A DNA stretch of 64,000 bases from Thermohalobaculum sp039513195. GTDB lineage: Bacteria > Pseudomonadota > Alphaproteobacteria > Rhodobacterales > Rhodobacteraceae. A model generated the notes under the pieces. It was not told the DNA's origin. It was given only the letters and a program-made list of their open reading frames with translations, and made no database searches. Location: NCBI GenBank assembly GCA_039513195.1, contig JBCCRM010000002.1, positions 166,437-230,436 on the forward strand, in the 5' to 3' direction. Shown one piece after another: positions 1 through 8,920 of this stretch (the first letter of the stretch is position 1; each line of letters begins with the position of its first letter). The position numbers were made by a program, and so were the translations under genes.

Positions 1-1318
1 GTTCCGAGGGTTCGATCCCCACCGCTCGGAACATTGCCTGATCGGCGTTCTGGCAACGGGTCGAGGAGATGACGACGCGGATGCGCCCGCCCTCCAGCGC
101 CAGGCAGGCCATGGGTCCGAGCTGGGCGCGCGCGCCGCCATACATCGGGCCGGTGCAGGTGAAATTGCCATCGGAGAGCGCCTCGACCCGCGCGAGGATT
201 GGAATGGCTGGCCCACCGCTCGCCGGGTCCTTGCCGCCCAGGGCTATCTCAATCGCCGCACCTTCGCCAGCAGCATGGGCGGCGGCCGCGGCCTCTGGCG
301 ACCAGAACAGGGCGAGACATGCGCCCTCCGCACCCTCCGCGATGAGCGCAGCGAGAAGCCCGGTCGAATCCCCCACGGCACCGGCGCCGGGATTGTCCTG
401 CGGATCGGCGATCACCACAGGCTTCGGGCCCGGATTGGCCATCGCCTGGCGCACCGCCTCTGCCGCGGGGACGAGCGGGTTGGAGAACTGCGCCTCCGCC
501 GCCACGACCGCATCGCGCATCGCATCCGCCGCCGCATCGACTGCCGCCTGATCGGAGCCGTAAGCGAGGATCGACGGCCCGCAATGGTGGATATCGGCAG
601 GCGGAAACCCGAAGGCGAAGTCGATCGAGGCCACGCCGTTGCGCTCCAGTCCCGGCAAGAGGTCGTAGAGCTTCCGTCCGGGCTCCCGCATCGTGGACTG
701 GTCGGTAATCGGCGGGATGAACTCGATGGGCCGAAAAGCCTTCGCATAGGGTGCCCCGCGGGCCAGCAGATCCTGCATCAACCCGGCGGCGCGGATCCCC
801 GTCTCGACCATGTCGATATGCGGATAGGTCCGGTAGATCGCGACGGCGGAGGCGAGATCGGCGAAGCTCTGTGTCAGGTTCCCATGCAGATCGAGACTGA
901 CCACCACCGGCAGGTCTGGCCCCACGAAGTCCCGCAGCTTAGCCAGGAGCGCGCCCTCCCCGTCCTCGTGGCTCTCGGTCACCATAGCGCCGTGGAGGTC
1001 GAGATAGACGCCATTGAGCGGCCAATTGGCGGCGATGCCGGCGCAGATCTCGTCCGCGATCCGGTCGAACGCGTCGTCGGTGACGTAGCCCCCCGGCTCG
1101 GCGGAGGTCCAAAGGACGGGGAACAGGTCGAAATCCTCTGCCGCCTGAATAAAGCCGCTGATCGGCACCCGCACGCCGGTGAAGACCGGGTAAATTTCGT
1201 CGCCGCGGGTCAGCGCCGGCCAGGCACCGCCACGCATGAATTCCTCGTAGGGCGTCGGGATGGGTGCGAAAGTATTGGTCTCGTGCTGGAAACCGGCAAT
1301 GGCGATGCGGGGTCTCAT
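1..1318 (-). CDS. M81 family metallopeptidase (MlrC/microcystinase C-like), 3' end beyond window
   Basis: Reads leftward from ATG 1318 to the window edge with no stop; about 439 residues are visible, so perhaps 50-80 C-terminal residues are missing compared with the usual ~490-510. The N-terminus MRPRIAIAGFQHETNTFAP carries the family HETNTFAP motif; LDLHGAMV and SLDLHGNL follow near residues 108 and 143, matching the Zn-site region of M81 proteins. The visible end (CQNADQAMFRAVGIEPSE) fits the conserved start of the C-terminal domain. MlrC hydrolyses linear peptides from microcystin breakdown, but most homologues have unknown substrates. ATG 1318 overlaps the stop of the upstream amidohydrolase by 4 bp (ATGA), so the two are translationally coupled. 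The divergent dipeptide ABC importer suggests imported peptides or peptide-like amides as substrate (inference). Confidence 0.9.
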   Translation of the reverse strand, partial: MRPRIAIAGFQHETNTFAPIPTPYEEFMRGGAWPALTRGDEIYPVFTGVRVPISGFIQAAEDFDLFPVLWTSAEPGGYVTDDAFDRIADEICAGIAANWPLNGVYLDLHGAMVTESHEDGEGALLAKLRDFVGPDLPVVVSLDLHGNLTQSFADLASAVAIYRTYPHIDMVETGIRAAGLMQDLLARGAPYAKAFRPIEFIPPITDQSTMREPGRKLYDLLPGLERNGVASIDFAFGFPPADIHHCGPSILAYGSDQAAVDAAADAMRDAVVAAEAQFSNPLVPAAEAVRQAMANPGPKPVVIADPQDNPGAGAVGDSTGLLAALIAEGAEGACLALFWSPEAAAAAHAAGEGAAIEIALGGKDPASGGPAIPILARVEALSDGNFTCTGPMYGGARAQLGPMACLALEGGRIRVVISSTRCQNADQAMFRAVGIEPSE

Positions 1319-2949
1319 GGGGCCTCCGTCACCGTGCCGCCGAACACGGTTGCTGCGACCGGCACATCCTTCAGCGCCACCGGATCCACCGCCAGGGGAT
1401 CTTCCTCCAAAACGCAGAAATCGGCCTTCTTTCCAGTGGCGATGGACCCGACCTCGTGGTCCAGCCCCAGCACATAGGCCGCGCCTAGCGTGATGCAGCG
1501 GAGCGCATCCTCCACCGGGATCTGCTGCGAGGTGCCGAGCTGGCGCCCCCCCTCGGTCAGCCGATTGACCGCGCACCAGGCGGTGAAGAGCGGCGCCATC
1601 GGGGTCACTGGCGCGTCTGAATGGATAGCGAAATTGCCTCCGAACACCTCCAGCGCATCGCGGCACGCATTCATCCGACAGGCCCGGTCGGGGCCTAACG
1701 TTTTCGTCCAGTGGACATCGCCGAAATAGTGGACGTGGTTCGCGAACAGGTTCACGCAGATACCGAGATTGCGCAGCCGTTGGAACTGCGCCCGGTCGGC
1801 GAGCTGCACATGCTCGAAGCTGTGGCGGAGATCGCCGGCCGGGTGCCACTGCATCGCCTCGGCAAAGATATCCGCCCCCATGGCCGAGGCCGCATCGCCA
1901 TTCGTATGCACATGCGTCTTCACGCCCGCCTTATGCAGCGCCATGACCGCGGCGCGGAAATGGTCGATCTCCATGTTCCAGATGCCGTGGTCCGGGCCCT
2001 TGAAGTAGCCGGGCGGCAGCAGTTTGGCGGTGAACCCCTGGATCGCGCCGTCGGTGAAGAGCTTTGCCCGTCCGAGCCGCAGCGTATCGGTCGAGCGGGC
2101 ACGCAGGGCGAGGGCACGTTCCGCCTCGTCCCCAGGATCGCCGCGCATCGCGTTCATTATGGGAACGTAGCGGGCGGGAAAACTGGGCTCAGCGGTGGCC
2201 TGTAGCAGCATGTCGACCTCGCCCGCGTCGAGGTCCGAGAACAGATCCGCCACCGTCGTCACGCCGCAGCGGCGCGCGATCCGGACATAAGCGCGCAGCG
2301 CGTCGGAGCCGTTGCTAAGCTCGCCGAAGCTGATGCCAGTCGCCTGCATCACCGGGCCCATGGCGGCGAATTCCTGCAGCTCGCCATTCGGCAAGCCGTC
2401 CGGGCCCTTCATCACCCCCTCGATGTTTGAGCCTTGCGCCATCCCAGCACGTTCCAGCGCCTTGGTGTTGGCGGTCAGCAGGTGACCGTTGGAGTGCATC
2501 ACCACGACCGGGCGCGCGGTCGAAACCCGGTCGAGCTCGATCCGCGACAGCCGGTCCCCCGGCACGAAATTGGGCTCGAACCCCCAGGCCCGCACCGGCG
2601 CGTCCGGGTCGTCCATCCCTCGCTCGACGCCCTGCAGACGCTCGACCAGTGCCTCGTTGGTGGGCACCCCATCCCAGACCTTGCCGTCCGGATCGGTGCG
2701 CGGATAGTGCCCGCAATAGGTCAGCTGCCAGATCCCACCGGCCATCACATGGGCATGGGCCTCGATCAGCCCGGGCATCATCACTTGGCCCCGGAACCGG
2801 TCGTCGCGGCGGACCGGTCCCCAACCCTCGCCGCAATCGGCGCCGCCCGTAGCCAGCACGATTCCATCGCGCACCGCCACATGGGTCGCCTCGGGCCGAT
2901 TGCGGTCCATGGTGATGATTTTGGCGGCCTCGAAGACGGTGACGGTCAT
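1315..2949 (-). CDS. YtcJ-like metal-dependent amidohydrolase (amidohydrolase family 3)
   Basis: About 544 residues from ATG 2949 (starts MTVTVFEAAKIITMDR). An in-frame upstream ATG at 2994 exists, but the extra 15 residues do not resemble the family N-terminus. The N-terminal composite beta domain is followed by the HAH metal motif (EAHAHVMAGG, about residue 63). Later metal and active-site motifs of the family are HTNGDA and RHSFEH, then a final AIHSDAPVTPM near residue 440. YtcJ-like members hydrolyse N-acyl or exo-amide bonds; the substrate cannot be read from sequence. It is the first gene of a leftward pair with the M81 peptidase and is divergent from a peptide ABC importer, which suggests hydrolysis of an imported amide or peptide. 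Confidence 0.88.
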   Translation of the reverse strand: MTVTVFEAAKIITMDRNRPEATHVAVRDGIVLATGGADCGEGWGPVRRDDRFRGQVMMPGLIEAHAHVMAGGIWQLTYCGHYPRTDPDGKVWDGVPTNEALVERLQGVERGMDDPDAPVRAWGFEPNFVPGDRLSRIELDRVSTARPVVVMHSNGHLLTANTKALERAGMAQGSNIEGVMKGPDGLPNGELQEFAAMGPVMQATGISFGELSNGSDALRAYVRIARRCGVTTVADLFSDLDAGEVDMLLQATAEPSFPARYVPIMNAMRGDPGDEAERALALRARSTDTLRLGRAKLFTDGAIQGFTAKLLPPGYFKGPDHGIWNMEIDHFRAAVMALHKAGVKTHVHTNGDAASAMGADIFAEAMQWHPAGDLRHSFEHVQLADRAQFQRLRNLGICVNLFANHVHYFGDVHWTKTLGPDRACRMNACRDALEVFGGNFAIHSDAPVTPMAPLFTAWCAVNRLTEGGRQLGTSQQIPVEDALRCITLGAAYVLGLDHEVGSIATGKKADFCVLEEDPLAVDPVALKDVPVAATVFGGTVTEAP

Positions 2950-3310
2950 GGCGAGCTCACAAAATTCGGTGGGGAAATCCTGGGTCGTTAACATGGCCCG
3001 CGGATCGGGGCCGGGTCACGCAGTTTCCTGCAACCATTGCCATCATTGCCGCAAAAGAAAACAGTCACGACCGAATGCCGCCAAATCGCGCTAGCAGCCC
3101 GTGGCACCGGCGGGGAGCGCGGCCAGGATCGACGGCAAATGCTTGCATCCGCTGCGTGTCCCCCACCCTGCGGGATCACGCGGCGCTGAAAGGCCATGCG
3201 CCGCCGAATCCATTGACTTAGCGAATTTACCTTGCGTTAATCGGACGTAGATAAGCGCCAAAGGGCGTCAAAACTTACAAAAAAACATGACCAGTCAGGG
3301 GGTTATGACC
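2950..3310. other. Divergent intergenic region, no gene
   Basis: About 360 bases between the amidohydrolase start and the ABC binding-protein start. It holds one convincing rightward promoter-like sequence (annotated separately) and a short direct repeat of ATTGCC around 3036-3050. The longest reading frame here (about 69 codons, minus strand, 2988-3197) has no recognisable protein and no ribosome-binding site, so I do not call a gene. Confidence 0.6.
3213..3241 (+). promoter_or_regulatory. Predicted sigma70-type promoter of the dipeptide ABC operon
   Basis: TTGACT at 3213-3218, a 17-bp spacer, then GTTAAT at 3236-3241 (5/6 and 4/6 matches to consensus). It lies 69 bp before the preferred start of the substrate-binding protein and points into the operon. 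Confidence 0.5.
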
Positions 3311-4903
3311 ATGCTGAGTTGGACGAGACGCGGTCTATGCGCCGCTGCGGCTGTGGCTTTGCCATTGGCGTTTGGTGGTGCGATGCTGCCGGCGACCGCC
3401 CAAGCGGAAACGGTTCTGCGGGTGATCCCGCATGCGGATTTGAAGAATCTCGACCCGATCTGGACCACTGCCTATATTTCACGCAACCACGGATATCTCA
3501 TCTACGACACACTGTTTTCGATGGATGAGAGCTTCACACCGCAACCGCAGATGGTGGAAAGCTGGGAGCAGTCGGACGACGGCCTGACCTGGTCCTTTAC
3601 CTTGCGCGACGGGCTGAGCTTTCACAATGGCGACCCGGTGACGTCCGAGGATGTGATCGCCTCGCTGACCCGCTGGGGCGCGCGGGATGGCATGGGCCAG
3701 CAGCTCATGGGTGTGATGGAGGAGATGGTCGCCGTCGACGACAAGACTTTCGAATTCAAGCTCAAATCGGCCTATGGATTGGTGCTGGAATCGATCGGAA
3801 AGATCTCGTCCAACGTGCCTTTCATTATGCCGAAGAGCGTGGCTGAGACCGATCCGTTCGAGCAGATTACCGATTACACGGGATCGGGCCCGTTTAAGTT
3901 TGAGGCGGAAGAGTGGGTGCCGGGCTCGAAGGTGGTGTACACTAAGTTCGATGCCTATGTGCCTCGATCGGAGCCAGTGAGCGCGGCCGCAGGCGGCAAG
4001 ATCGCCAAGGTTGACAAGATCATCTGGACCTATTTCCCGGACCAAACCACGGCGATGAATGCGCTGCTGGCCGGCGAGATCGATTACTTCGAAAGCCCGT
4101 CGAACGATCTGATGCCGATCCTGGAGGTCAACCCGGATGTGACGGTCGAAATCAACGACCCTCTCGGCAATATCGGTTTCGCGCGCTTCAACCACCTGCT
4201 GCCGCCTTTCGACAACGTCGCGGTGCGCCAGGCGGCGATCATGGCCATGAAGCAAGAGGACTATCTGGCGGGCGCCGTGGGGGATCAGCAGTTCTGGAAG
4301 ACCTGTTTCTCGGTCTACCCCTGCGGGACACCGCTCGCCAGCGAGGTCGCTGCGGACAATATCAAGAAAGGCTCGATCGACGAAGCGAAGGCAGCCCTGG
4401 CCGATGCGGGCTATGATGGAACGCCCGTGGTGATCATGCAGCCGACGGACGTTCCGATCCTGTCGGCCTTTTCGCTGATCACGGCGGAGAAGCTGCGAAA
4501 GACGGGCTTTGAGGTCGACGTCCAGGCGATGGATTGGGCGACCCTCACCTCGCGCCGGGCAAAGCGGGAGCCGGTCTCCGAGGGTGGCTGGAACATGTTC
4601 CATACCTGGTGGATCGGCGCCGATGTGATCGACCCGATGGCGATTGCCTTCTCCGGCAACCCGGAAAAGGGTTGGTTCGGTTGGCCAGAGGACCCGGCGC
4701 TGGAGGAAGCCCGCCAGGCCTTTGCGGTCGCGGGCAGCAACGAGGAGAAAGTCGAGATCGGCAAGCAGGTGCAGGAACGGCTGTGGGAGATCGGCGCATC
4801 GGGCCATCTCGGCCAGTTCTTCACCCCCGTCGCCTATCGCAACAACGTGAAGGGCCTGATCAAATCGCCGGTGCAGTTCTTCTGGAACATGTCGGTCGAG
4901 TGA
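3311..4903 (+). CDS. ABC transporter substrate-binding protein, family 5 (dipeptide/oligopeptide type)
   Basis: About 530-residue periplasmic binding protein. ATG 3311 is preferred because AGGGGG ends 8 bp upstream and it gives a compact Sec signal (MLSWTRRGL, hydrophobic stretch, cleavage near ATAQA/E at residue 32). In-frame ATGs at 3287 and 3305 are alternatives. The mature part starts VLRVIPHADLKNLDPIWT and contains SBP_bac_5 landmarks (SWEQSDDGLTWSFTLRDGLSFHNGDPVTSEDV; FPDQTTAMNALLAGEIDYFE; a C-terminal region ending with the expected GLIKSPVQFFWNMSVE). It delivers ligand to the permeases encoded just downstream. The ligand is unknown; the divergent M81 peptidase and amidohydrolase point to a peptide or amide. 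Confidence 0.93.
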   Translation: MLSWTRRGLCAAAAVALPLAFGGAMLPATAQAETVLRVIPHADLKNLDPIWTTAYISRNHGYLIYDTLFSMDESFTPQPQMVESWEQSDDGLTWSFTLRDGLSFHNGDPVTSEDVIASLTRWGARDGMGQQLMGVMEEMVAVDDKTFEFKLKSAYGLVLESIGKISSNVPFIMPKSVAETDPFEQITDYTGSGPFKFEAEEWVPGSKVVYTKFDAYVPRSEPVSAAAGGKIAKVDKIIWTYFPDQTTAMNALLAGEIDYFESPSNDLMPILEVNPDVTVEINDPLGNIGFARFNHLLPPFDNVAVRQAAIMAMKQEDYLAGAVGDQQFWKTCFSVYPCGTPLASEVAADNIKKGSIDEAKAALADAGYDGTPVVIMQPTDVPILSAFSLITAEKLRKTGFEVDVQAMDWATLTSRRAKREPVSEGGWNMFHTWWIGADVIDPMAIAFSGNPEKGWFGWPEDPALEEARQAFAVAGSNEEKVEIGKQVQERLWEIGASGHLGQFFTPVAYRNNVKGLIKSPVQFFWNMSVE

Positions 4904-4922
4904 TGCAGGCCGGTGTGGCCCA

Positions 4923-4972
4923 GGGCAACCGTGGTTGCCCCCCACCCCTGACCCCTCCCCCACGCGGGGGGC
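4923..4972 (+). terminator. Two intercistronic hairpins after the binding-protein gene
   Basis: An 8-bp perfect dyad GGGCAACC/GGTTGCCC (4923-4940) is followed by a G/C-only hairpin with CCCCC 4957-4961 pairing GGGGG 4966-4970 around ACGC. There is no T tract. Such structures between a binding-protein gene and its permease usually act as partial terminators or 3' mRNA stabilisers that raise binding-protein expression; that role is inferred. Confidence 0.5.
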
Positions 4973-5030
4973 GGGGCAAGCCGGAAGCTGAGGTTCGGGT
5001 CGAGCGACCGGTTGCGGAGGGACCCAGCCT

Positions 5031-5975
5031 ATGATGCGGTATCTCGTTCTGCGGGTACTGGCGACGATACCCGTCATGGCGGTAGTCGCAGCCTTCGTGT
5101 TCTTGATGCTGCGCCTGTCGCCTGGCGATCCCGCGGCCGTGATCGCCGGCGATTACGCCACCGCCGAGGATGTCGCCCGGATCCGAGAGCAGTTAGGCCT
5201 GAACGACCCGATCTTGGTTCAGTTCGGCAATTGGGTCTGGCGGCTTTTGCAAGGCGACCTTGGCACCTCGATTTTCACAAACCTGCCGGTAACCACCCTG
5301 ATCGGCCAGCGGCTGGAGCCGACGCTGCTGCTGACCCTGACGACGATCACCTTTGCGGTGCTTGTGGCCGTGCCGCTGGGAACGCTCGCGGCATGGAAGG
5401 CGGGCTCTCTGATCGACAGAGCGGTGATGCTGTTCTCGGTCGCGGGGTTTTCGGTGCCGGTTTTCGTTCTTGGCTATATCCTCATTTATTCTCTCGCGAT
5501 GACGCTGCAGATCGTTCCGGTACAGGGATATCGAAGTCCCTTCGAGTATGGGATCGGCCCCTTTGCGCTGCACATGATCCTGCCGACCCTGACACTGTCG
5601 GTGATCTTTATTGCGTTGATCGCACGAATGACCCGCGCCTCGGTGATGGAGGTGCTGCAAGAGGACTACATCCGCACGGCCCGGGCGAAGGGGCAGAGTG
5701 AGTGGCGTATCCTTGTGCGCCACGGCTTGCGCAATGCGGCGGTACCGATCGTGACGGTGATCGGGATCGGCATCGCGCTGTTGATCGGCGGCGTTGTGGT
5801 GACCGAGAGCGTCTACAATATCCCCGGTCTCGGACGGCTGGTGTTGGACGCAGTACTGGCACGGGACTATCCGATCATCCAGGGCCTGATCCTATTCTTC
5901 AGCTTTATCTACATAGTCATCAACCTGCTGATCGACCTGAGCTACCCGCTGTTCGACCCAAGGATCCGGTACTGA
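5031..5975 (+). CDS. ABC transporter permease, DppB type
   Basis: 314 residues from ATG 5031 (an adjacent ATG at 5034 is possible); GGAGGG lies about 12 bp upstream. The family start is clear: MRYLVLRVLATIPVMAVVAAFVFLMLRLSPGDPA, with the first transmembrane helix followed by the periplasmic DppB N-domain (LGLNDPILVQFGNWVWRLLQGDLGTS). A five-helix core follows, and the EAA loop (VLQEDYIRTARAKGQSEWRILVRHGLRNA) lies near residues 208-236. It forms the inner-membrane channel with the DppC protein downstream. The stop TGA 5973-5975 overlaps the next ATG by one base, indicating coupled translation. Confidence 0.93.
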   Translation: MMRYLVLRVLATIPVMAVVAAFVFLMLRLSPGDPAAVIAGDYATAEDVARIREQLGLNDPILVQFGNWVWRLLQGDLGTSIFTNLPVTTLIGQRLEPTLLLTLTTITFAVLVAVPLGTLAAWKAGSLIDRAVMLFSVAGFSVPVFVLGYILIYSLAMTLQIVPVQGYRSPFEYGIGPFALHMILPTLTLSVIFIALIARMTRASVMEVLQEDYIRTARAKGQSEWRILVRHGLRNAAVPIVTVIGIGIALLIGGVVVTESVYNIPGLGRLVLDAVLARDYPIIQGLILFFSFIYIVINLLIDLSYPLFDPRIRY

Positions 5976-6871
5976 TGGCGGCCACCGAGGAAGGCACCGC
6001 TGAAATCACGGCACCGGGTTTGGCGGCGCGGTCAGACGACTCCGGGTCGCTGCTGACCATCCTGTTGAACAATCGCGGAGTGTTTTGGGGCGGCTTGCTG
6101 CTGTCTTTGATGGTTCTCGTGGCGGTCCTTGGACCGTTCTTCACGGCCGATCCGGTCGCTTTGAACCCGATCAATCGGCTAAAAGCGCCATCGGGCGCGG
6201 ATTGGTTCGGGAGCGATTTCCTCGGCCGCGATGTGTTCGCCCGGGTCGTTCACGGGGCGCGGATCTCCCTGGTGATCGGGCTGACTGTCGCGGTCATCGC
6301 CGTGGCGGTGGGGCTGTTTCTAGGCATGATCGCAGGCTATGTCCGCGCGCTCGACGCGGTGATCATGCGGGTGATGGACGGGTTGATGGCGATCCCTGCG
6401 ATCCTGCTGGCGATCGCCCTGGTTTCCCTGTCCGGCGCGACGCTCGGCACGGTGGTTGTGGCGATTGTGATCCCGGAGATCCCGCGGGTGGTTCGCCTGG
6501 TGCGTTCGGTGGTGCTGACCGTTCGGGAGGAGCCCTATGTCGAGGCGGCGATTGCGGCGGGAACGCGGCTGCCGCTGATCCTGCGCCGGCATATCTTGCC
6601 GAACACCGTCGCACCGCTGATCGTGCAGGCGACCTATATCTGCGGGTCCGCCATGCTGACGGAAGCGATCCTCGGCTTTCTCGGCGCGGGCATTCCGCCG
6701 GAGATCCCGTCTTGGGGGAACATTATGGCGGAGGGGCGCACCTATTTTCAGATCAGCCCGTGGATCATCTTCTACCCCGGCGTAGCGCTGGCGGTGACGG
6801 TCCTGGCGGTGAATGTCGTCGGTGACGGGCTGCGGGATACGCTCGACCCGCGGATTGCGAGGAAGATGTGA
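5975..6871 (+). CDS. ABC transporter permease, DppC type
   Basis: 298 residues from ATG 5975, which sits on the stop of the DppB gene (TGATG). The open frame extends upstream to 5702, but that part is a shadow of DppB. N-terminal cytoplasmic tail, a first TM helix (VFWGGLLLSLMVLVAVLGPFF), then the DppC hallmark FGSDFLGRDVFARVVHGARISL near residue 75. The BPD_transp_1 core carries an EAA loop (REEPYVEAAIAAGTRLPLILRRHILPN) around residues 185-211. Second channel subunit of the importer. The 3' end overlaps the ATPase gene by four bases (GTGA). Confidence 0.93.
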   Translation: MAATEEGTAEITAPGLAARSDDSGSLLTILLNNRGVFWGGLLLSLMVLVAVLGPFFTADPVALNPINRLKAPSGADWFGSDFLGRDVFARVVHGARISLVIGLTVAVIAVAVGLFLGMIAGYVRALDAVIMRVMDGLMAIPAILLAIALVSLSGATLGTVVVAIVIPEIPRVVRLVRSVVLTVREEPYVEAAIAAGTRLPLILRRHILPNTVAPLIVQATYICGSAMLTEAILGFLGAGIPPEIPSWGNIMAEGRTYFQISPWIIFYPGVALAVTVLAVNVVGDGLRDTLDPRIARKM

Positions 6872-8583
6872 CGCGCAACGGGCCGCCGCGCGCCCCTGCA
6901 GAGGGGAGGGCTTCTTCGAGCACTGCGTCTGCCCACCCACCCGCGCGCAGCGGCCCTGCGCCGGTGCTCGACATCCGGGGACTGACCGTCCGGCTGCCAG
7001 AGGGCGCCGACCGGGACTTTGCCATCGAGGATGTCAGCTTTACCGTGGGTGCAGGCGAGATCGTCTGTGTCGTTGGAGAATCCGGATCCGGGAAATCCGT
7101 CACCGCCTTTACCGTCATGGGCCTGATCCCACGCGCCGAGCTGAGACCGGTTGCAGGCCAAGTCGTGTTGCAGGGCGACGATCTGCTGGTTCAATCGGAC
7201 CGGCGGCTGCGCGAACTCCGCGGAGAGCGGATGGCGATGATCTTTCAGGAGCCGATGACTGCCCTGAACCCGGTTATGAAGGTAGGCGATCAAATCGCGG
7301 AGATGTTGGAGATTCACACCAAGCTCTCCGCCAGCGACCGACGCGAGCGGGTGGTCGCTGCGATGGCGGATGTCAATCTGCCCGACCCGGAGGCGATGTA
7401 TCACTCCTATCCCCATCAGCTCTCCGGCGGGCAGCGCCAGCGGATCATGATCGCTTTAGCGCTCGCGTTGGAGCCGGCGCTTCTGATCGCCGATGAGCCG
7501 ACCACCGCGCTCGACGTCACCACGCAGGCGCAGATCCTTGCCCTGATCCGGGAGATCCAGCGCACCCACGGCACCGGGGTGATGTTCATCACCCATGATT
7601 TCGGGGTCGTGGCCGAGATTGCCGACAGGGTCGTGGTGATGCAGCACGGGAAGGTCGTCGAGCAGGGCAGTACCGAGGCGGTGCTGACCAAGCCTCAGCA
7701 CCCGTATACGCGGATGCTGATCGGCTCGGTTCCCGGCCTGGTCCCGCCTGAGCGGGAGCCGAGGGGCCACGACGCGCCCGCCTTGGAGACAAAGGCGCTC
7801 AACAAGGTCTATGGCAAGCAGGGGCTCTTCCAGACCGGCCGGGTGGTACATGCCGCGAAGGATGTGGATCTGATCGTCCAACGGGGCGAGACCCTTGGCG
7901 TTGTTGGCGAGAGCGGCTCGGGCAAATCGACCGTCGCGCGTTGCATCGTGCGCCTGGTCGATCCGACCAGCGGGGAATTGCTGATCTCCGGCACCGATGT
8001 GGCAAGCCTGCGAGAGGTGGCGCTGCGCCCGCATCGCCGCGATATCCAGATCGTTTTCCAGGATCCCTATCGATCGCTGAACCCGCGCTGCACGGTCGGC
8101 CAGGCAATCACCGAGGGGCCGATGAATTTTGGCCTAGGCGCTGGTAAGGCCGTCGAAAGGGCCCGAGACTTGATGCGGGTGGTGGGCCTCAGTCCCGATG
8201 CGCTCGACCGTTTTCCGCACCAGTTCTCCGGCGGGCAACGGCAAAGGATCTGCATCGCTCGAGCTCTGGCGATGGAGCCCAAGGTGCTGATCGCCGATGA
8301 AGCGGTTTCGGCGCTCGACGTGTCGGTCCAGGCGCAGGTTCTCGACCTATTGACCGATGTGCGGGAGAAGTTCGACCTCGCAATGCTGTTCATCACCCAC
8401 GACCTCCGGGTGGCAGCCCAGATCTGCGACCGCATCATGGTGATGCAGCATGGCGTGGTGGTGGAGGAGGGGCCGACCCGCGCGCTTTATCTGAACCCGC
8501 AGCATGCATATACGCGAAAGCTGTTGGCCGCCGCGCCCGGACGGGACACCGCCTTTGCCGGTGCGGATACCACCTCGCCCTAG
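6868..8583 (+). CDS. Dipeptide-type ABC transporter, fused DppD-DppF ATP-binding protein
   Basis: 571 residues starting at GTG 6868 (overlaps the DppC stop). It carries two complete nucleotide-binding domains in one chain. The first has Walker A GESGSGKS (about residue 70), signature LSGGQRQRI, Walker B LLIADEPTTALD and the switch ITHDFGVVAEI. The second has GESGSGKS (about residue 347), FSGGQRQRI, LIADEAVSALD and ITHDLRVAAQI. Each domain keeps the oligopeptide-type tail (QHPYTRMLI / QHAYTRKLL). It energises the importer encoded by the preceding three genes. The fused double ATPase is a common alternative to separate DppD and DppF. Confidence 0.95.
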   Translation: MTRNGPPRAPAEGRASSSTASAHPPARSGPAPVLDIRGLTVRLPEGADRDFAIEDVSFTVGAGEIVCVVGESGSGKSVTAFTVMGLIPRAELRPVAGQVVLQGDDLLVQSDRRLRELRGERMAMIFQEPMTALNPVMKVGDQIAEMLEIHTKLSASDRRERVVAAMADVNLPDPEAMYHSYPHQLSGGQRQRIMIALALALEPALLIADEPTTALDVTTQAQILALIREIQRTHGTGVMFITHDFGVVAEIADRVVVMQHGKVVEQGSTEAVLTKPQHPYTRMLIGSVPGLVPPEREPRGHDAPALETKALNKVYGKQGLFQTGRVVHAAKDVDLIVQRGETLGVVGESGSGKSTVARCIVRLVDPTSGELLISGTDVASLREVALRPHRRDIQIVFQDPYRSLNPRCTVGQAITEGPMNFGLGAGKAVERARDLMRVVGLSPDALDRFPHQFSGGQRQRICIARALAMEPKVLIADEAVSALDVSVQAQVLDLLTDVREKFDLAMLFITHDLRVAAQICDRIMVMQHGVVVEEGPTRALYLNPQHAYTRKLLAAAPGRDTAFAGADTTSP

Positions 8584-8686
8584 AGCTTTGTTGGGTCAAT
8601 CTGACTCAGATTGGCGTCGTGAAACTGCGCCCGAACGATACCTTTAGGCGCAAGAATGGATGCAGTCGGTTCGGAAAGCGCTCTAG
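8580..8686. repeat. Candidate palindromic intergenic element
   Basis: The 107-bp stretch is bounded by CTAGAGC (8580-8586) and its exact complement GCTCTAG (8680-8686). Near its left end it contains a 17-nt near-perfect dyad, CAATCTGA-C-TCAGATTG (8597-8613). The left boundary includes the TAG stop of the ATPase gene. Structure and placement resemble the short non-coding palindromic repeats dispersed in alphaproteobacterial chromosomes; the inner dyad could also serve as a transcript end. No second copy was seen in this window. Confidence 0.35.
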
Positions 8687-8920
8687 CGCCTTCCCAGCTG
8701 TCGCAGCGCTGCGAGTTATGCGGCAAGCCCGGGATTGGGGCAGGGTCGCAGCGTTAAAACGGCCTCGCGGAAAGCGAGTTTGCAGACGCTCAGCATCTGC
8801 GCCCGGCTCGACCTGGACGACCGGCACGATGGGCTTTGTCGCCGCCCACAAGAACTCCCTTCCTGCAGGGTTGGACGCTGTCGGACAGAGGGCAAATCCC
8901 GCGCATTTGGCCGGACGACG
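8687..8920. other. Intergenic stretch without recognisable content
   Basis: With the preceding element this makes about 340 bases between two convergent genes. Open frames here have no convincing start, ribosome-binding site or protein similarity. No RNA gene or terminator stands out. Confidence 0.5.

Noticed and set aside
1..32. tRNA-like 3' half: GTTCCGAG...GGTTCGATCCCC...CTCGGAAC with an 8-bp inverted repeat
   Set aside because: The M81 peptidase frame runs through it with family-conserved residues (CQNADQAMFRAVGIEP), no D- or anticodon arm is visible, and one T-stem pair is mismatched. Coincidental resemblance within a gene.
275..1477. 400-codon plus-strand frame opposite the M81 peptidase gene
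   Set aside because: Composition typical of antisense high-GC frames; no start signal or similarity, and the peptidase motifs are on the other strand.
3479..5077. 532-codon open frame on the minus strand opposite the ABC binding protein
   Set aside because: Antisense shadow with Arg/His-rich composition and no recognisable motifs; the plus-strand protein is a clear family member.
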